From DASRLE01 sp963825315 (GTDB taxonomy: Bacteria; Verrucomicrobiota; Verrucomicrobiia; Limisphaerales; Palsa-1400): a stretch of 64,000 nt of DNA. Below, piece after piece: positions 50,033 to 59,853 of the stretch. The notes beneath the pieces are model-generated. The model did not search any database and had not been told where the DNA came from. It saw only the letters and a list, made by a program, of their open reading frames with translations. A program made the position numbers and the translations under genes. The stretch lies in contig CAWGST010000001.1 in the NCBI GenBank assembly GCA_963825315.1, positions 2,108,001 to 2,172,000 on the forward strand. The letters are read 5' to 3'. Positions within the stretch are counted from its first letter, which is position 1, and each line of letters starts with the position of its first letter.

Positions 50033-52021
50033 TTGGAACAACGGGTCCGGCAGCGGACTGCGGAACTGGGAAAAATCAACCAGGCTTTTCAAGCGGAAAT
50101 CACCCGGCGCAACCGCATCGAGGAAGAACTTCGTGTGCGGACGACAGCACTCGATGCGGCAGCCAATGCCGTCGTGATTACCGACCCCAACGGCACGATC
50201 CAATCGGTTAACTCCGCTTTCACGGCGCTGACCGGCTACACCGCACAGGAAGCCGTCGGACAGAACTCGCGCCTCCTTAAAAGCGGCAAACAGGACGAGG
50301 CGGTCTATCGAAACCTGTGGCAGACGATTTCCTCCGGTCGGGTCTGGAGCGGGGAACTGACCAACCGCCGCAAGGACGGCAGCCTCTACACCGAGGAGAT
50401 GACCATCACTCCGGTACGGAGCGCCGACGGCACGATTGCCCGCTACATTGCAATAAAACAGGATGTTTCAGAGCGCAAACGGATCGAGGCCGGAGCGGCG
50501 CAATTGGCGGCGATCGTGGCATACTCCTCCGACGCAATCATCAGCAAAGACCTCGATGGCACAATCCTGACGTGGAACGCGGCTGCCGGGCGCCTTTTTG
50601 GCTACGCGGCGGAGGCTGTGATCGGCCAAAACATTGCCTTGCTCATCCCTGAAGACTGCAAGGCGGGAGAAATTGCCATTTTGGAGAAGGTGCGGAAGGG
50701 CGAGGGCGTCCAGCATTACGAATCCATCCGGCTCAAGAAGGACGGAACGCCGCTGGCAGTTTCGCTGACGATTTCACCCGTGAAGGATGCCGCGGGGAAC
50801 ATTGTGGGCACTTCCAAGATTATCCGGGATATCAGTGAGCACAAACGAGCGGAGGAGGCGTTGCGGGCGTCGTCGGCCTATGCGCGCAGCTTGATCGAAG
50901 CCAGCCTCGATCCGTTGGTCACCATCAGCGCCGAGGGCAAAATCACGGACGTCAACGAAGCCTTGGTGCAAGCCACCGGCGTGCCGCGTCAGGAGATTAT
51001 CGGCACGGGTTTTTCGGATTATTTCACCGAACCGGAGAAGGCGCGCGAGGGCTACCGGCAGGTCTTCTCGAAAGGCTTCGTGCGTGACTATCCGCTGGCC
51101 ATTCGGCACAGGTCAGGCTCCATCACGGACGTTTTCTACAACGCCAGCGTGTTCCGGGATGAGCAAGGCCAGGTACTGGGCGTCTTTGCCGCCGCGCGCG
51201 ACATCACCGAGCGCAATCGGGCGAGGGAGGAAATCCTCAAGCTCAACGCCGAACTGGAGCAGCGGGTGCATGATCGCACCGCCCAACTCGAAGCGGCGAA
51301 CCGCGAACTGGAAGCCTTCTGCTACTCCGTTTCACATGATTTGCGCGCGCCATTGCGGCACATCGGCGGTTTTGCCGATCTGCTGGCCAAGTCAGCGGGA
51401 CCCGGGTTACAGGACAAGAGCCGGCATTATCTGGAAGAGATTTTGGACTCCACCAAGCAAATGGGCTGCCTGATTGACGATTTGCTGCTTTTCTCCCGGA
51501 TGGGGCGGGCCGAGATGAGGCTCCAACCCGTGGACCTGAAGCAGTTGGTGGAAGAGGCCAAAAAACAACTCGAACCGGAGAACAAAGGCCGGGACATTCG
51601 CTGGAAGCAGAGTGCCCTCCTCGAAGTGCAGGGAGACGGGGCGCTGCTGCGGCAGGTGATGCTCAATCTGCTCTCCAATGCGTTGAAATACACGCGTCCA
51701 CGCCAGCCGGCTGAGATTGAAATCGGGTGCGACGGCAGCAGCCCGCAGGAAACAGTCGTGTTCGTGCGGGACAACGGAGTTGGCTTCGACATGGAATATG
51801 CGCACAAGCTGTTTGGAATTTTCCAACGCCTCCATTCAGACGAAGAGTTCGAAGGCACGGGCATCGGCCTGGCCAGCGTGCGGCGCATCATTGCCCGTCA
51901 TGGCGGCCGGACCTGGGCCGAAGGCAAGGTCAACGCGGGCGCAACCTTTTATTTCTCATTACCAAAAAACAATCATCCACCTGATATTTATGATCACTCT
52001 GAAACGCATTCTCCTGGTTGA
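50033..52021 (+). CDS. PAS-domain sensor histidine kinase
   Basis: At least 662 residues. Order: short coiled coil, PAS (about 35-150), PAS (150-275), PAS (280-395), coiled coil, HisKA with H435 in YSVSHDLRAPLRHIGG, HATPase with DNGVGFD and GTGIGLASVRRIIARHGG. No membrane helix is present, so it senses in the cytoplasm. The TTG at 50033 is only the first in-frame start I can name: the frame stays open upstream, and an ATG at 49908 or 49923 with a better context begins in another frame, so a frameshift in the first 40 codons is possible. It overlaps the following response regulator by 32 bases. Confidence 0.85.
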   Translation: MEQRVRQRTAELGKINQAFQAEITRRNRIEEELRVRTTALDAAANAVVITDPNGTIQSVNSAFTALTGYTAQEAVGQNSRLLKSGKQDEAVYRNLWQTISSGRVWSGELTNRRKDGSLYTEEMTITPVRSADGTIARYIAIKQDVSERKRIEAGAAQLAAIVAYSSDAIISKDLDGTILTWNAAAGRLFGYAAEAVIGQNIALLIPEDCKAGEIAILEKVRKGEGVQHYESIRLKKDGTPLAVSLTISPVKDAAGNIVGTSKIIRDISEHKRAEEALRASSAYARSLIEASLDPLVTISAEGKITDVNEALVQATGVPRQEIIGTGFSDYFTEPEKAREGYRQVFSKGFVRDYPLAIRHRSGSITDVFYNASVFRDEQGQVLGVFAAARDITERNRAREEILKLNAELEQRVHDRTAQLEAANRELEAFCYSVSHDLRAPLRHIGGFADLLAKSAGPGLQDKSRHYLEEILDSTKQMGCLIDDLLLFSRMGRAEMRLQPVDLKQLVEEAKKQLEPENKGRDIRWKQSALLEVQGDGALLRQVMLNLLSNALKYTRPRQPAEIEIGCDGSSPQETVVFVRDNGVGFDMEYAHKLFGIFQRLHSDEEFEGTGIGLASVRRIIARHGGRTWAEGKVNAGATFYFSLPKNNHPPDIYDHSETHSPG

Positions 52022-52490
52022 AGACAAGGCCAAAGACGCCGAACTCACTCTCGAGGCGCTGGAAGAACATCACCTGGCCAACGAGGTCATCGTCGTCCGC
52101 GACGGCGTCGAAGCGCTGGATTATCTCCATGCCCGCGGCAAATTCGTCGGACGGAGCGGGGGCAATCCGGCTGTAGTGCTTTTGGACATCAAAATGCCCC
52201 GGATGGACGGGCTGGAGGTGCTGCGGCGTGTCAAAGCCGACCCGCAGTTGAAGAAGGTCCCGATTGTGATTTTGACGTCCTCGCGTGAGGAACCCGACTT
52301 GAAAGCGGCCTACGAATTGGGGGTCAACGCCTACGTGGTGAAGCCGGTGGAATTTCAGCAGTTCACCGACGCGGTCAGACAGGTGGGCGCGTTCTGGGCC
52401 ATTCTCAACGAACTGCCGCCGCATGTGGGGGGAAAAGGAACTTCGCGGCCAATCGTCGGCCTCGTTTCCCCCGGAAAGAACGAGAGTTAA
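51990..52490 (+). CDS. Response regulator receiver protein, stand-alone
   Basis: 166 residues, one REC domain. E11 and D12 in LVEDKAKD, the phospho-acceptor D66 in VVLLDIKMPRMDG, the Thr/Ser in VILTSSREEPD and the Lys in AYVVKPVEFQQF are in place. It has an Rcp1-like form (long alpha4 side loop EALDYLHARGKFVGRSGGNP). It probably receives phosphate from the upstream kinase and passes it on; no output domain. Confidence 0.93.
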   Translation: MITLKRILLVEDKAKDAELTLEALEEHHLANEVIVVRDGVEALDYLHARGKFVGRSGGNPAVVLLDIKMPRMDGLEVLRRVKADPQLKKVPIVILTSSREEPDLKAAYELGVNAYVVKPVEFQQFTDAVRQVGAFWAILNELPPHVGGKGTSRPIVGLVSPGKNES

Positions 52491-52493
52491 AAA

Positions 52494-54044
52494 ATGCAGT
52501 CCCCAATCCATATCTTGCATCTCGAGGATGATCCACAGGACGCCGCCCTCGTCCAATCCACCCTCGAAGCCGGAGGCATCTCTTGTGCGATCACCTGCGT
52601 GGAAAACCGCGATGCTTTTGTGGCGGCGCTCGAACACGGCGGCGTTGACTTGATCCTTTCGGATTTTTCACTGCCCGGCTTTGATGGGTTGTCCGCATTG
52701 GAGATCTCGCACGCCAAATGGCCGGCCATTCCTTCCATCTTTGTCTCCGGGACGCTGGGCGAGGAACAGGCCATTGATGCTCTCAAACACGGCGCGACCG
52801 ACTATGTCCTAAAGGAACGCCTCTCCCGGCTCGTGCCCGCGGTCAACCGGGCCATGAAGGAAGTCGAGGAGCGGGTCGAGCGCGAGCATCTGGAGGCGGA
52901 GTTTATCGAAGCGCAAAAAATGGAGGTGATCGGCCATCTCGCCGGGGGCGTGGCCCATGACTTTAATAACATCCTCGCGGTCATCATGGGTTACAGCCAG
53001 TTGGCGATGGAGAGCCTCGGGCCTGACGATGCGCTCAAGAGCAATCTTGAGACGATTCGGTCGGCGGCCGAGCACGCGTCCGGGTTGACCCGGCAACTGC
53101 TGATCTTCAGCCGAAAACAGGCGGTGCAACCTGTTGTCCTGGACCTCAATGACGTGGTGAAAGACCTGGACAAGATGCTGCAGCGGCTCATTGGCGAGAA
53201 CATCGCCATGACGGTCCTTCTCGGAAATCGCGTCGGGCGCATCAAGGCCGACTCCGGCCACCTGGGACAATTGCTGATGAATCTGGTCGTCAATGCCCGC
53301 GATGCCATGCCCAACGGCGGCAAGCTCACCATTGCCACAGACAATGTCGCGCTTGATGAGAATTACGCGCGCACACACCCCGGCGCAATGGCCGGCGACC
53401 AGGTGATGCTCAGTGTCAGTGACACGGGAACCGGCATGACCGACGAAGTCAAAGCACATATGTTTGAGGCGTTTTTCACGACGAAGCCCAAGGGCAAAGG
53501 CACGGGTTTGGGACTGGCGACCTGCCAGACCATTGTCCAACAATCCGGCGGTCATATTGGCTTTGACAGCAAAATTGGCAAAGGCACGACCTTCAAAGTT
53601 TATTTTCCGCGGGTCGAGCAACCGGTTGATATCGCGGCCGGACCGATCCAGACCGGGCCGTTGCCTCGCGGCACGGAAACCTTGCTGGTGGTGGAGGACG
53701 AGCCGGCCGTGAGGCATCTGGCTCGCGACGTGCTGGAAGCCCAGGGTTATGAAGTGCTGAGGGCCGCCAACGGCCTGCACGCCATGTTCGTGGCGCGGGA
53801 GCATAAAGGTTCCCCGATTCGTTTGGTGATCACCGATGTCATCATGCCTCAAATGGGAGGCAAATTGATGGCAGAGTGGTTGAAAGCAACCCATCCCAAT
53901 CTCAAAATCCTCTTCACCTCCGGTTACATGGATGACACCATCGCGCATCACGGCGTGCTTGAGCCGGCCGTGGCCTTTTTACCCAAGCCCTATACGCCAG
54001 CCACGCTTACACGCAAAGTGCGCGAGATGCTGGACACCCCATGA
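52494..54044 (+). CDS. Hybrid kinase with REC at both ends
   Basis: 516 residues: REC (D57 in LILSDFSLPGFDG), HisKA (H155 in LAGGVAHDFNNILAVIMGYSQL), HATPase (VNARDAMPNGGK, SDTGTGM, GTGLGLATCQ) and a C-terminal REC (D448 in LVITDVIMPQMGG). The lack of PAS domains suggests that it receives its signal from another protein through the first REC. It follows the response regulator by three bases and overlaps the next kinase (ATGA). Confidence 0.93.
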   Translation: MQSPIHILHLEDDPQDAALVQSTLEAGGISCAITCVENRDAFVAALEHGGVDLILSDFSLPGFDGLSALEISHAKWPAIPSIFVSGTLGEEQAIDALKHGATDYVLKERLSRLVPAVNRAMKEVEERVEREHLEAEFIEAQKMEVIGHLAGGVAHDFNNILAVIMGYSQLAMESLGPDDALKSNLETIRSAAEHASGLTRQLLIFSRKQAVQPVVLDLNDVVKDLDKMLQRLIGENIAMTVLLGNRVGRIKADSGHLGQLLMNLVVNARDAMPNGGKLTIATDNVALDENYARTHPGAMAGDQVMLSVSDTGTGMTDEVKAHMFEAFFTTKPKGKGTGLGLATCQTIVQQSGGHIGFDSKIGKGTTFKVYFPRVEQPVDIAAGPIQTGPLPRGTETLLVVEDEPAVRHLARDVLEAQGYEVLRAANGLHAMFVAREHKGSPIRLVITDVIMPQMGGKLMAEWLKATHPNLKILFTSGYMDDTIAHHGVLEPAVAFLPKPYTPATLTRKVREMLDTP

Positions 54045-56224
54045 ACCGGGAACCTTGCAAAATGAATGATTTGCCTGCCGAAAGAAACCGGCGGATTCTC
54101 GTTATTGATGATAATCGCGCGATCCACGATGATTTTCGCAAGATTCTTTTCCCCGACGGCATTGCCGCCGCAGCCTTTAACAAGACCGCGACGGAATTGT
54201 TTGGGAAGCAAACGAAGGGGGTCCGGCGAATCCGCTATGAAATTGACTCGGCCTATCAGGGACAGGAGGGAGTGATGCTGGTGAAACAGGCGCTTGAGAA
54301 GGGGCGTCCTTATGCGATGGCTTTTGTGGATGTGCGGATGCCGCCCGGCTGGGACGGCGTGGCAACAACGCGCAAGATTCTGGAATTGGATCCCGACATC
54401 CAGATTGTGATCTGCACGGCCCACGCTGATTATTCGTGGGATGAGATGTTTCAAAAGATTGGCAATCGGGATGGGCTGCTCATTCTCAAAAAGCCGTTTG
54501 ACCCCGTGGAAGCGTTCCAATTGGCGCACGCGCTCACGGAGAAATGGTGGTTGCACCAACAGTCCCGGCAAAAAATGGGAGAGTTGGAGAGCCGGGTCGC
54601 CGAGCGCACCGGCGAGTTGCAACAGGCCAACCGCGCGCTCCAGACAGAAGTGGCCGAACACCTGCGGGCGGAAGAAGAGTTGCGAGGGAAGACGGCGTTC
54701 TTTGAAGCCCAAGTCAACTCCTCCATAGACGGAATTCTGGTCGTCAGCCCGGAGGGAAAGAAGACCCTTCAAAACCAGAGGGTTTCCGACCTGTTCAAAA
54801 TTCCACCAGCCATCGCTGACGGAAACGATGATGCGACCCAGGTCCGGTGGGTCACGAACATGACCAAAAATCCCGAACAGTTCGTCGAAAAAATCGTCCA
54901 TCTTTATTCTCACCCGAATGAAATCAGCCGCGATGAGATCGAGCTTAAAGACGGGACGGTTCTGGACCGATACTCGTCTCCCGTTGTTGGCAAAGACGGA
55001 AAATACTACGGCAGAATCTGGACGTTCCGCGACGTCACCGGGCGCAGACGGATCGAGGCCCGGTTGTTTCAATCTCAAAAAATGGAAACGGTCGGCAAAC
55101 TGGCCGGCGGTATCGCGCATGAGTTCAACAGCATCATGACCGCCATCATCGGACACAGCGAATTGTTGCTGATCGATCTTCCGCCGGAAAGTCCGCTGTG
55201 CAAAAATGCGCGGCAAATCCGGCAGGCGGCGGACCGGGCGGCGGCTTTGACGCGGCAACTTTTGGCCTATGGACGCAAACAGATTCTCCAACCGGTAAGC
55301 TTCGATCTGAACCTCGTCCTGGCCGACATGGAAGGCACCTTGCAGCATTTGATGGGCCGGGACGTGGATGTGCGCATCGTTCCCGCCGCCGGACTCAAGG
55401 CCGTGAACATGGACCCCGGCCAAATGGAGCAAGTCATCGTGAACATAGCCATGAACGCCGCCGCCGTCATGCCCGACGGCGGCAAATTCACCCTGGAAAC
55501 CGCCAATGCCACGCTGGATCAGGAGTATGTCAGCCATTTTTCGGACTTAAAGGCGGGAGACTATGTGATGCTGGCCATGACGGACACAGGCCCCGGCATA
55601 AGCCCGGAAGTCAAAAAGCATATTTTCGAGCCGTTTTTTACCACCAAAGGCGTCGGGCAAGGCTCCGGCCTGGGCCTGGCCACCTGCTACGGCATCCTCA
55701 AACAAAGCGGCGGCCACATCAATGTGTACAGCGAACTTTCCAGGGGCGCCACCTTCAAAATTTATCTGCCGCAAGTCGAAGCGCCGGCGAAAATTCCCGT
55801 CCCGCGCATTGACACGCCGGACTTGCCGCGCGGGACGGAAACCATTCTGCTGGTCGAGGACGATCCCGCCTTGCGCGAGATGGCGGCGACATTGCTCACA
55901 CGGCTGGGGTACACCGTTTTGACGGCGGCCAATGGCGTCGAAGCGTTGAGCTTGAAACACCAATCAGGCGCGGGCCATGTGGATTTGTTGTTCACCGATG
56001 TGGTCATGCCGCACATGAGCGGCAAGGAATTGTCCGACCGCGTTCGAGTGTTGTATCCGCACACCAGGATTCTTTTCACCTCGGCTTACACGGAGCACTC
56101 CATCGTGCATCAGGGCGTGTTGAACCCCGGCGTGGCCCTCCTGCAAAAGCCGTTCACCCCGTCCGCCCTCGCCCGCAAAGTGCGCGAGGTCCTGGACCGG
56201 GACACTCCTGCCTCCGCCCCGTGA
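54041..56224 (+). CDS. REC-PAS hybrid histidine kinase
   Basis: 727 residues: REC (D97 in MAFVDVRMPPGWDG), coiled coil (170-220), a PAS (about 222-335), HisKA (H360 in LAGGIAHEFNSIMTAIIGHSEL), HATPase (NAAAVMPDGGK, TDTGPGI, GSGLGLATCYG) and a C-terminal REC (D653 in LLFTDVVMPHMSG). The kinase half resembles that of the preceding gene, so the two probably arose by duplication. It is the fourth gene of the phosphorelay operon. Confidence 0.93.
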   Translation: MNREPCKMNDLPAERNRRILVIDDNRAIHDDFRKILFPDGIAAAAFNKTATELFGKQTKGVRRIRYEIDSAYQGQEGVMLVKQALEKGRPYAMAFVDVRMPPGWDGVATTRKILELDPDIQIVICTAHADYSWDEMFQKIGNRDGLLILKKPFDPVEAFQLAHALTEKWWLHQQSRQKMGELESRVAERTGELQQANRALQTEVAEHLRAEEELRGKTAFFEAQVNSSIDGILVVSPEGKKTLQNQRVSDLFKIPPAIADGNDDATQVRWVTNMTKNPEQFVEKIVHLYSHPNEISRDEIELKDGTVLDRYSSPVVGKDGKYYGRIWTFRDVTGRRRIEARLFQSQKMETVGKLAGGIAHEFNSIMTAIIGHSELLLIDLPPESPLCKNARQIRQAADRAAALTRQLLAYGRKQILQPVSFDLNLVLADMEGTLQHLMGRDVDVRIVPAAGLKAVNMDPGQMEQVIVNIAMNAAAVMPDGGKFTLETANATLDQEYVSHFSDLKAGDYVMLAMTDTGPGISPEVKKHIFEPFFTTKGVGQGSGLGLATCYGILKQSGGHINVYSELSRGATFKIYLPQVEAPAKIPVPRIDTPDLPRGTETILLVEDDPALREMAATLLTRLGYTVLTAANGVEALSLKHQSGAGHVDLLFTDVVMPHMSGKELSDRVRVLYPHTRILFTSAYTEHSIVHQGVLNPGVALLQKPFTPSALARKVREVLDRDTPASAP

Positions 56225-56340
56225 GGCGGGGGCATCAATGAACCGCCCGGAGCCGGCCCGTTGGCCCGGATGTTTCTTCGCGCTTTCCAGCCGGCGCGGT
56301 TTTGCCTATTCTGCGCCAGGCTCAATCACTCATTATAATT

Positions 56341-57093
56341 ATGTTTCGCGGAAAAAAGATCGCCGTCGTCATGCCCGCCTATAATGCGGCCAAAACCCTC
56401 GTCCAGACTTACGACGAGGTCATGGAACAAGGCGTGGTGGACGTGGTCATCGTGGTGGATGACGCCAGCCGGGATGCCACCAGCGCGATTGCGCAAAAGC
56501 TGCCCAACACCGTGGTGATGACCCATTCCAAAAACCTTGGCTACGGCGGCAATCAAAAGAGCTGCTATCGCCTGGCCTTGCAGGAAGGGGCCGACATCGT
56601 CATCATGGTCCATCCCGATTCGCAGTACACCCCGAAACTGATTCCGGCGATGGCCTCGATGATTGCGTCCGGTCTCTATCCGTGTGTTTTGGGCAGCCGG
56701 ATTCTGGGCGGCCAGGCTTTGCGCGGGGGCATGCCGCTGTGGAAATACATCGCCAATCGCGGCCTGACCCTGGCCGGGAACATTTTGCTCGGGGCGAAAC
56801 TTTCCGAATACCACACCGGCTACCGCGCCTTTTCGCGGGAACTGCTGCAACAGCTTCCCTTGTCCGAAAATTCCAACGATTTTGTTTTCGACAATCAAAT
56901 GCTGGCGCAGATTTTGTGGTTCGGTTACACGATTGCGGAGGTCAGTTGTCCGACGCGCTATTTCGCCGGGGCCTCGTCCATCAATTTTCGGCGAAGTGTC
57001 ACTTATGGTTTTGGATGCCTGGGCACCGCTTTGGCCTTCCGGCTGGCCAGGATGAAGCTGTTGTCCTCAAAGTTGTTTCCGCCGCGCGGTTAA
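56341..57093 (+). CDS. Family-2 glycosyltransferase
   Basis: 250 residues from the ATG at 56341. IAVVMPAYNAAKTL, VVDDASRDAT (D40, D41) and NLGYGGNQKSCYRLALQEGADIVIMVHPDSQY with the acidic metal motif (HPD) are GT2 features, near dolichyl-phosphate mannose synthase and polyprenyl-phosphate hexose transferases. It has no C-terminal membrane helices. It may use a nucleotide sugar to build a cell-surface glycan. It converges on the oxidoreductase gene with overlapping stops (57090-57093). Confidence 0.88.
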   Translation: MFRGKKIAVVMPAYNAAKTLVQTYDEVMEQGVVDVVIVVDDASRDATSAIAQKLPNTVVMTHSKNLGYGGNQKSCYRLALQEGADIVIMVHPDSQYTPKLIPAMASMIASGLYPCVLGSRILGGQALRGGMPLWKYIANRGLTLAGNILLGAKLSEYHTGYRAFSRELLQQLPLSENSNDFVFDNQMLAQILWFGYTIAEVSCPTRYFAGASSINFRRSVTYGFGCLGTALAFRLARMKLLSSKLFPPRG

Positions 57094-58544
57094 ATTTTCC
57101 AGCCGGCGCGATAATCGCGTTTGATGAATCGCGCCGCTTCCGGGGCGTTTTTGGCTTTCATGCCCGGCCCGTCCCACTCGATTTTCTGGCCGGCGCGCAA
57201 CGCCACACAGCCGAGCAGCATGATCTCGGTCAGGTACGCGGCGATTTCGAAGTTCGAGTAGGCCGTCTCGTGCCGGCCGGATTTGCAGGCCGCGAACCAC
57301 TCCTTGTGATGGCGAAAATCGGGCGGCTCCCTGTTGTCAAAAGCGTTGCGCGGGATCGTTTGGGCAATGGCTTTGACGGCTTCGTGCCTGGGGGCCGCGA
57401 CGATTTCCTTGTCGTCCTTCAACTTGACAAAAACGCGCAACTCCTGGTCGCCATCGTCCGGGGAGAACACCATCCCTTTCTCGCCCACCATGATGCAGCC
57501 GCTGCGGGAGATGCCGCCGAACACCGCCGTGACGTCCGCCGTGACGTCCGCCGGCGGCGTGTTGCCTCCGTCCGACCAATGGAACGTCACCGGCGGCAAG
57601 CCCTCGCGCGCGGGAAATTCGAAGCGAATGCGCGAGCTGACCGGGTACATCTCCGCCTTCATCCCGGACGAACTGGCTTCGATTTCCGTCGGGTAGCCGA
57701 GTTTGAGGGCGCGGAAAGGCCAGTTGACGGTGTGACAGGCCATGTCGCCCAGGGCGCCGGTGCCATAATCCTGCCAGCCCCGCCAGTTGAACGGTTGATA
57801 GACATTCGGGCTGAAGCGCAAAAATTGGGCCAACTCCGCCGCTGCCGCGTCCGGCCACTTCTCCTTAAACGGGCGGGCGGGCGCGGTGCCGAGCCAGAGG
57901 TCCCAATCCAGGTTGGCCGGGACGGGGTCCGAACCGGCCGGCCGTTCCAAGCCTTGCGGCCAGATGGGACGATTGGTCCACACGCAAGCCTGATGCACCG
58001 GGCCGATCAACCCCGCCTGCACCAGTTCCACCCCCCGCCGCAAACCATCCGACGCGCTGCCTTGATTGCCCATTTGCGTGGCCACCTTGTATTGACGCGC
58101 CAGGTCCCGCAACAGCCGCGCTTCGGAGACATCGTGCGTCAGCGGCTTCTGGCAATAGACGTGCTTGCCCAATTTCATGGCCGTGGCCGCGATGATGGCG
58201 TGCGAATGGTCGGGCACGGCGATATCGACGGCATCGAGGCCCTTCTCCTTTTCGAGAAGCTCGCGAAAATCCTTATAACCTTTGGCGGCGGGAAGGTATT
58301 GTTTCAAGTTGTCAACCGCGCTCGAATTGACATCGCACAAGGCGACGAGGTTTTCCGTCGCGCACCATTGCGCGTCACTGCCGCCCTTTCCCGAGCAGCC
58401 GATTTGCGCGATGTTCAGCCGGCTGTTCAAATTCTGTCCGCGCAGCAAATAAGGGCCCGTCAAAACCGCCCCGCCCGCCGCCAGCGACCCGTATTTGATG
58501 AACTGACGCCGGGACTGCCCGGAAGAGATGACTTTTTTATTCAT
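57090..58544 (-). CDS. Tat-exported Gfo/Idh/MocA-family oxidoreductase
   Basis: 484 residues from the ATG at 58544; a longer frame to 58766 adds a non-conserved front. A twin-arginine leader (SRRQFIKYGSLAAGGAVL) precedes the NAD(P) Rossmann fold (LNIAQIGCSGKGG), the EKP-type motif (VYCQKPLTHDVSEARLL) and a long C-terminal part (GRQDYGTGALGDMACHTVNW type) with the GxGxxxDxxxH-like motif. These enzymes act on sugars and sugar acids; the exact substrate is unknown. The periplasmic location is typical in this phylum. Confidence 0.93.
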   Translation of the reverse strand: MNKKVISSGQSRRQFIKYGSLAAGGAVLTGPYLLRGQNLNSRLNIAQIGCSGKGGSDAQWCATENLVALCDVNSSAVDNLKQYLPAAKGYKDFRELLEKEKGLDAVDIAVPDHSHAIIAATAMKLGKHVYCQKPLTHDVSEARLLRDLARQYKVATQMGNQGSASDGLRRGVELVQAGLIGPVHQACVWTNRPIWPQGLERPAGSDPVPANLDWDLWLGTAPARPFKEKWPDAAAAELAQFLRFSPNVYQPFNWRGWQDYGTGALGDMACHTVNWPFRALKLGYPTEIEASSSGMKAEMYPVSSRIRFEFPAREGLPPVTFHWSDGGNTPPADVTADVTAVFGGISRSGCIMVGEKGMVFSPDDGDQELRVFVKLKDDKEIVAAPRHEAVKAIAQTIPRNAFDNREPPDFRHHKEWFAACKSGRHETAYSNFEIAAYLTEIMLLGCVALRAGQKIEWDGPGMKAKNAPEAARFIKRDYRAGWKI

Positions 58545-58888
58545 GATCAAAGGCCAATTCAACCAGCCTGCGCGACAAAAGCAAGCCCGCATTGGGGCAA
58601 CGAACGGCTCGACCAGCGTTCTGCGTGATTCCCCGGCTTGGTCTGGCATTAAAAAATTTGTTTCAAAAAGGATCCAGTCGGATTTTGTCGGCGCGCACAC
58701 AAATAAAGCGGATGCCGATTTTACAGGAATGTAACGTTTCAGCCTCACGGATGTAACATGCCCCATCCAACCTCTGGACGCGTGGAAGGCATTCGACTGT
58801 CACTGGTCTGGCGCCGGGCAAACAGTTGGCTCCTTTCCGCAACGTGAAGGCAGATTAACCAAAGGCAAAAGATGAGCCTGATGTCCAA
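58545..58888. other. Intergenic region with no gene seen
   Basis: 344 bases between two divergent genes. I see no coding frame that I can support and no clear promoter or repeat. Confidence 0.3.
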
Positions 58889-59782
58889 ATGATTGGCAAA
58901 TTGAATACAACGACAACTAATGCGGTTTGCAAATTAACCGCCGACGCCGAACAGAAGGCGCGGCGCGGGTTTACGTTGATTGAGCTTCTGGTCGTCATCG
59001 CCATCATCGCGATTCTGGCGGCGTTGCTGCTGCCGGCGCTGGCCGCGGCCAAAGAATCGGCGCGGCAAACGAAATGTATGAGCAATACGAAACAATGGGG
59101 AGTGGCGTTTCATATGTACATGGATGACAACAAGGATATTGTTCCCGAGGAAGGCAACGTGGCGGACGGCATCAACTATGCGGGATCGGCTACAACCGCG
59201 GACAACTATGACTACGCCTGGTATAACGTGGTGCCTCCCACAATAGGACTAAGGTCATTGATTAGTCTTTATGCGCTGAAGACGCCGCCGCTGCCCGGCA
59301 GCGCGAGTATTTTTTCCTGCCCAAGCTGTCCCAACCCTGTTACTACTCCGCCTGTCAGTTATCAAAATCCGCCGACTGTAAGGCAGGCCTTCTTCATGTA
59401 TGGGGAAAACTGCCGCCTTTGCGTCAATTTTGGCACTATTGCATCAGGACAAGGGGTGCAAACAAAGCTTTCCACCATTGTCAAGCCGTCAGCCACCATC
59501 TTTCTGGCGGAAAACGATCCGAATTCCACCCTCAGCGGCTCCGTTGCGCCGTCCGAATCCTGTGTGTCAGGTTATTACGCTGTCGCGCGGCACAACTACA
59601 AGCGGGTCGGCGTTTTTGCCATGTGCGATGGCAGCAACCGCACGGCCAGGACAAATGAATTTTGGAGAACCCAGGGCGTGGCTGATGACGGCTATGGCTG
59701 GGCCGGCCCCGGCAGCATGGCCGCGGAATGGGAGGCGACCCAGACCATGTATTGGTATCCGTCGCCGACCACGCCGAACTGA
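58889..59782 (+). CDS. Type IV pilin-like (H-X9-DG family) protein
   Basis: 297 residues. After a 26-residue basic leader comes RRGFTLIELLVVIAIIAIL and AALLLPALAAAKESARQTKCMSNTKQWG, the prepilin cleavage site and helix with the usual following KCMSN block of Verrucomicrobia and Planctomycetes pseudopilins. The late motif MCDGSNRTARTNEFWR is the H-X9-DG-like end. These proteins are thought to be minor pilins or secreted matrix proteins. It is followed by the large secreted protein after 71 bases. Confidence 0.92.
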   Translation: MIGKLNTTTTNAVCKLTADAEQKARRGFTLIELLVVIAIIAILAALLLPALAAAKESARQTKCMSNTKQWGVAFHMYMDDNKDIVPEEGNVADGINYAGSATTADNYDYAWYNVVPPTIGLRSLISLYALKTPPLPGSASIFSCPSCPNPVTTPPVSYQNPPTVRQAFFMYGENCRLCVNFGTIASGQGVQTKLSTIVKPSATIFLAENDPNSTLSGSVAPSESCVSGYYAVARHNYKRVGVFAMCDGSNRTARTNEFWRTQGVADDGYGWAGPGSMAAEWEATQTMYWYPSPTTPN

Positions 59783-59853
59783 TCTGGCTCAAATTTTAAC
59801 AAACCCGGCAAAAAAACAAAACAAAAATCAACAAACAAAAAAAGGACCCGCAA

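Noticed and set aside
52809..53951. Minus-strand frames opposite the hybrid kinases
   Set aside because: Shadow frames; the kinase motifs on the plus strand explain the open reading.
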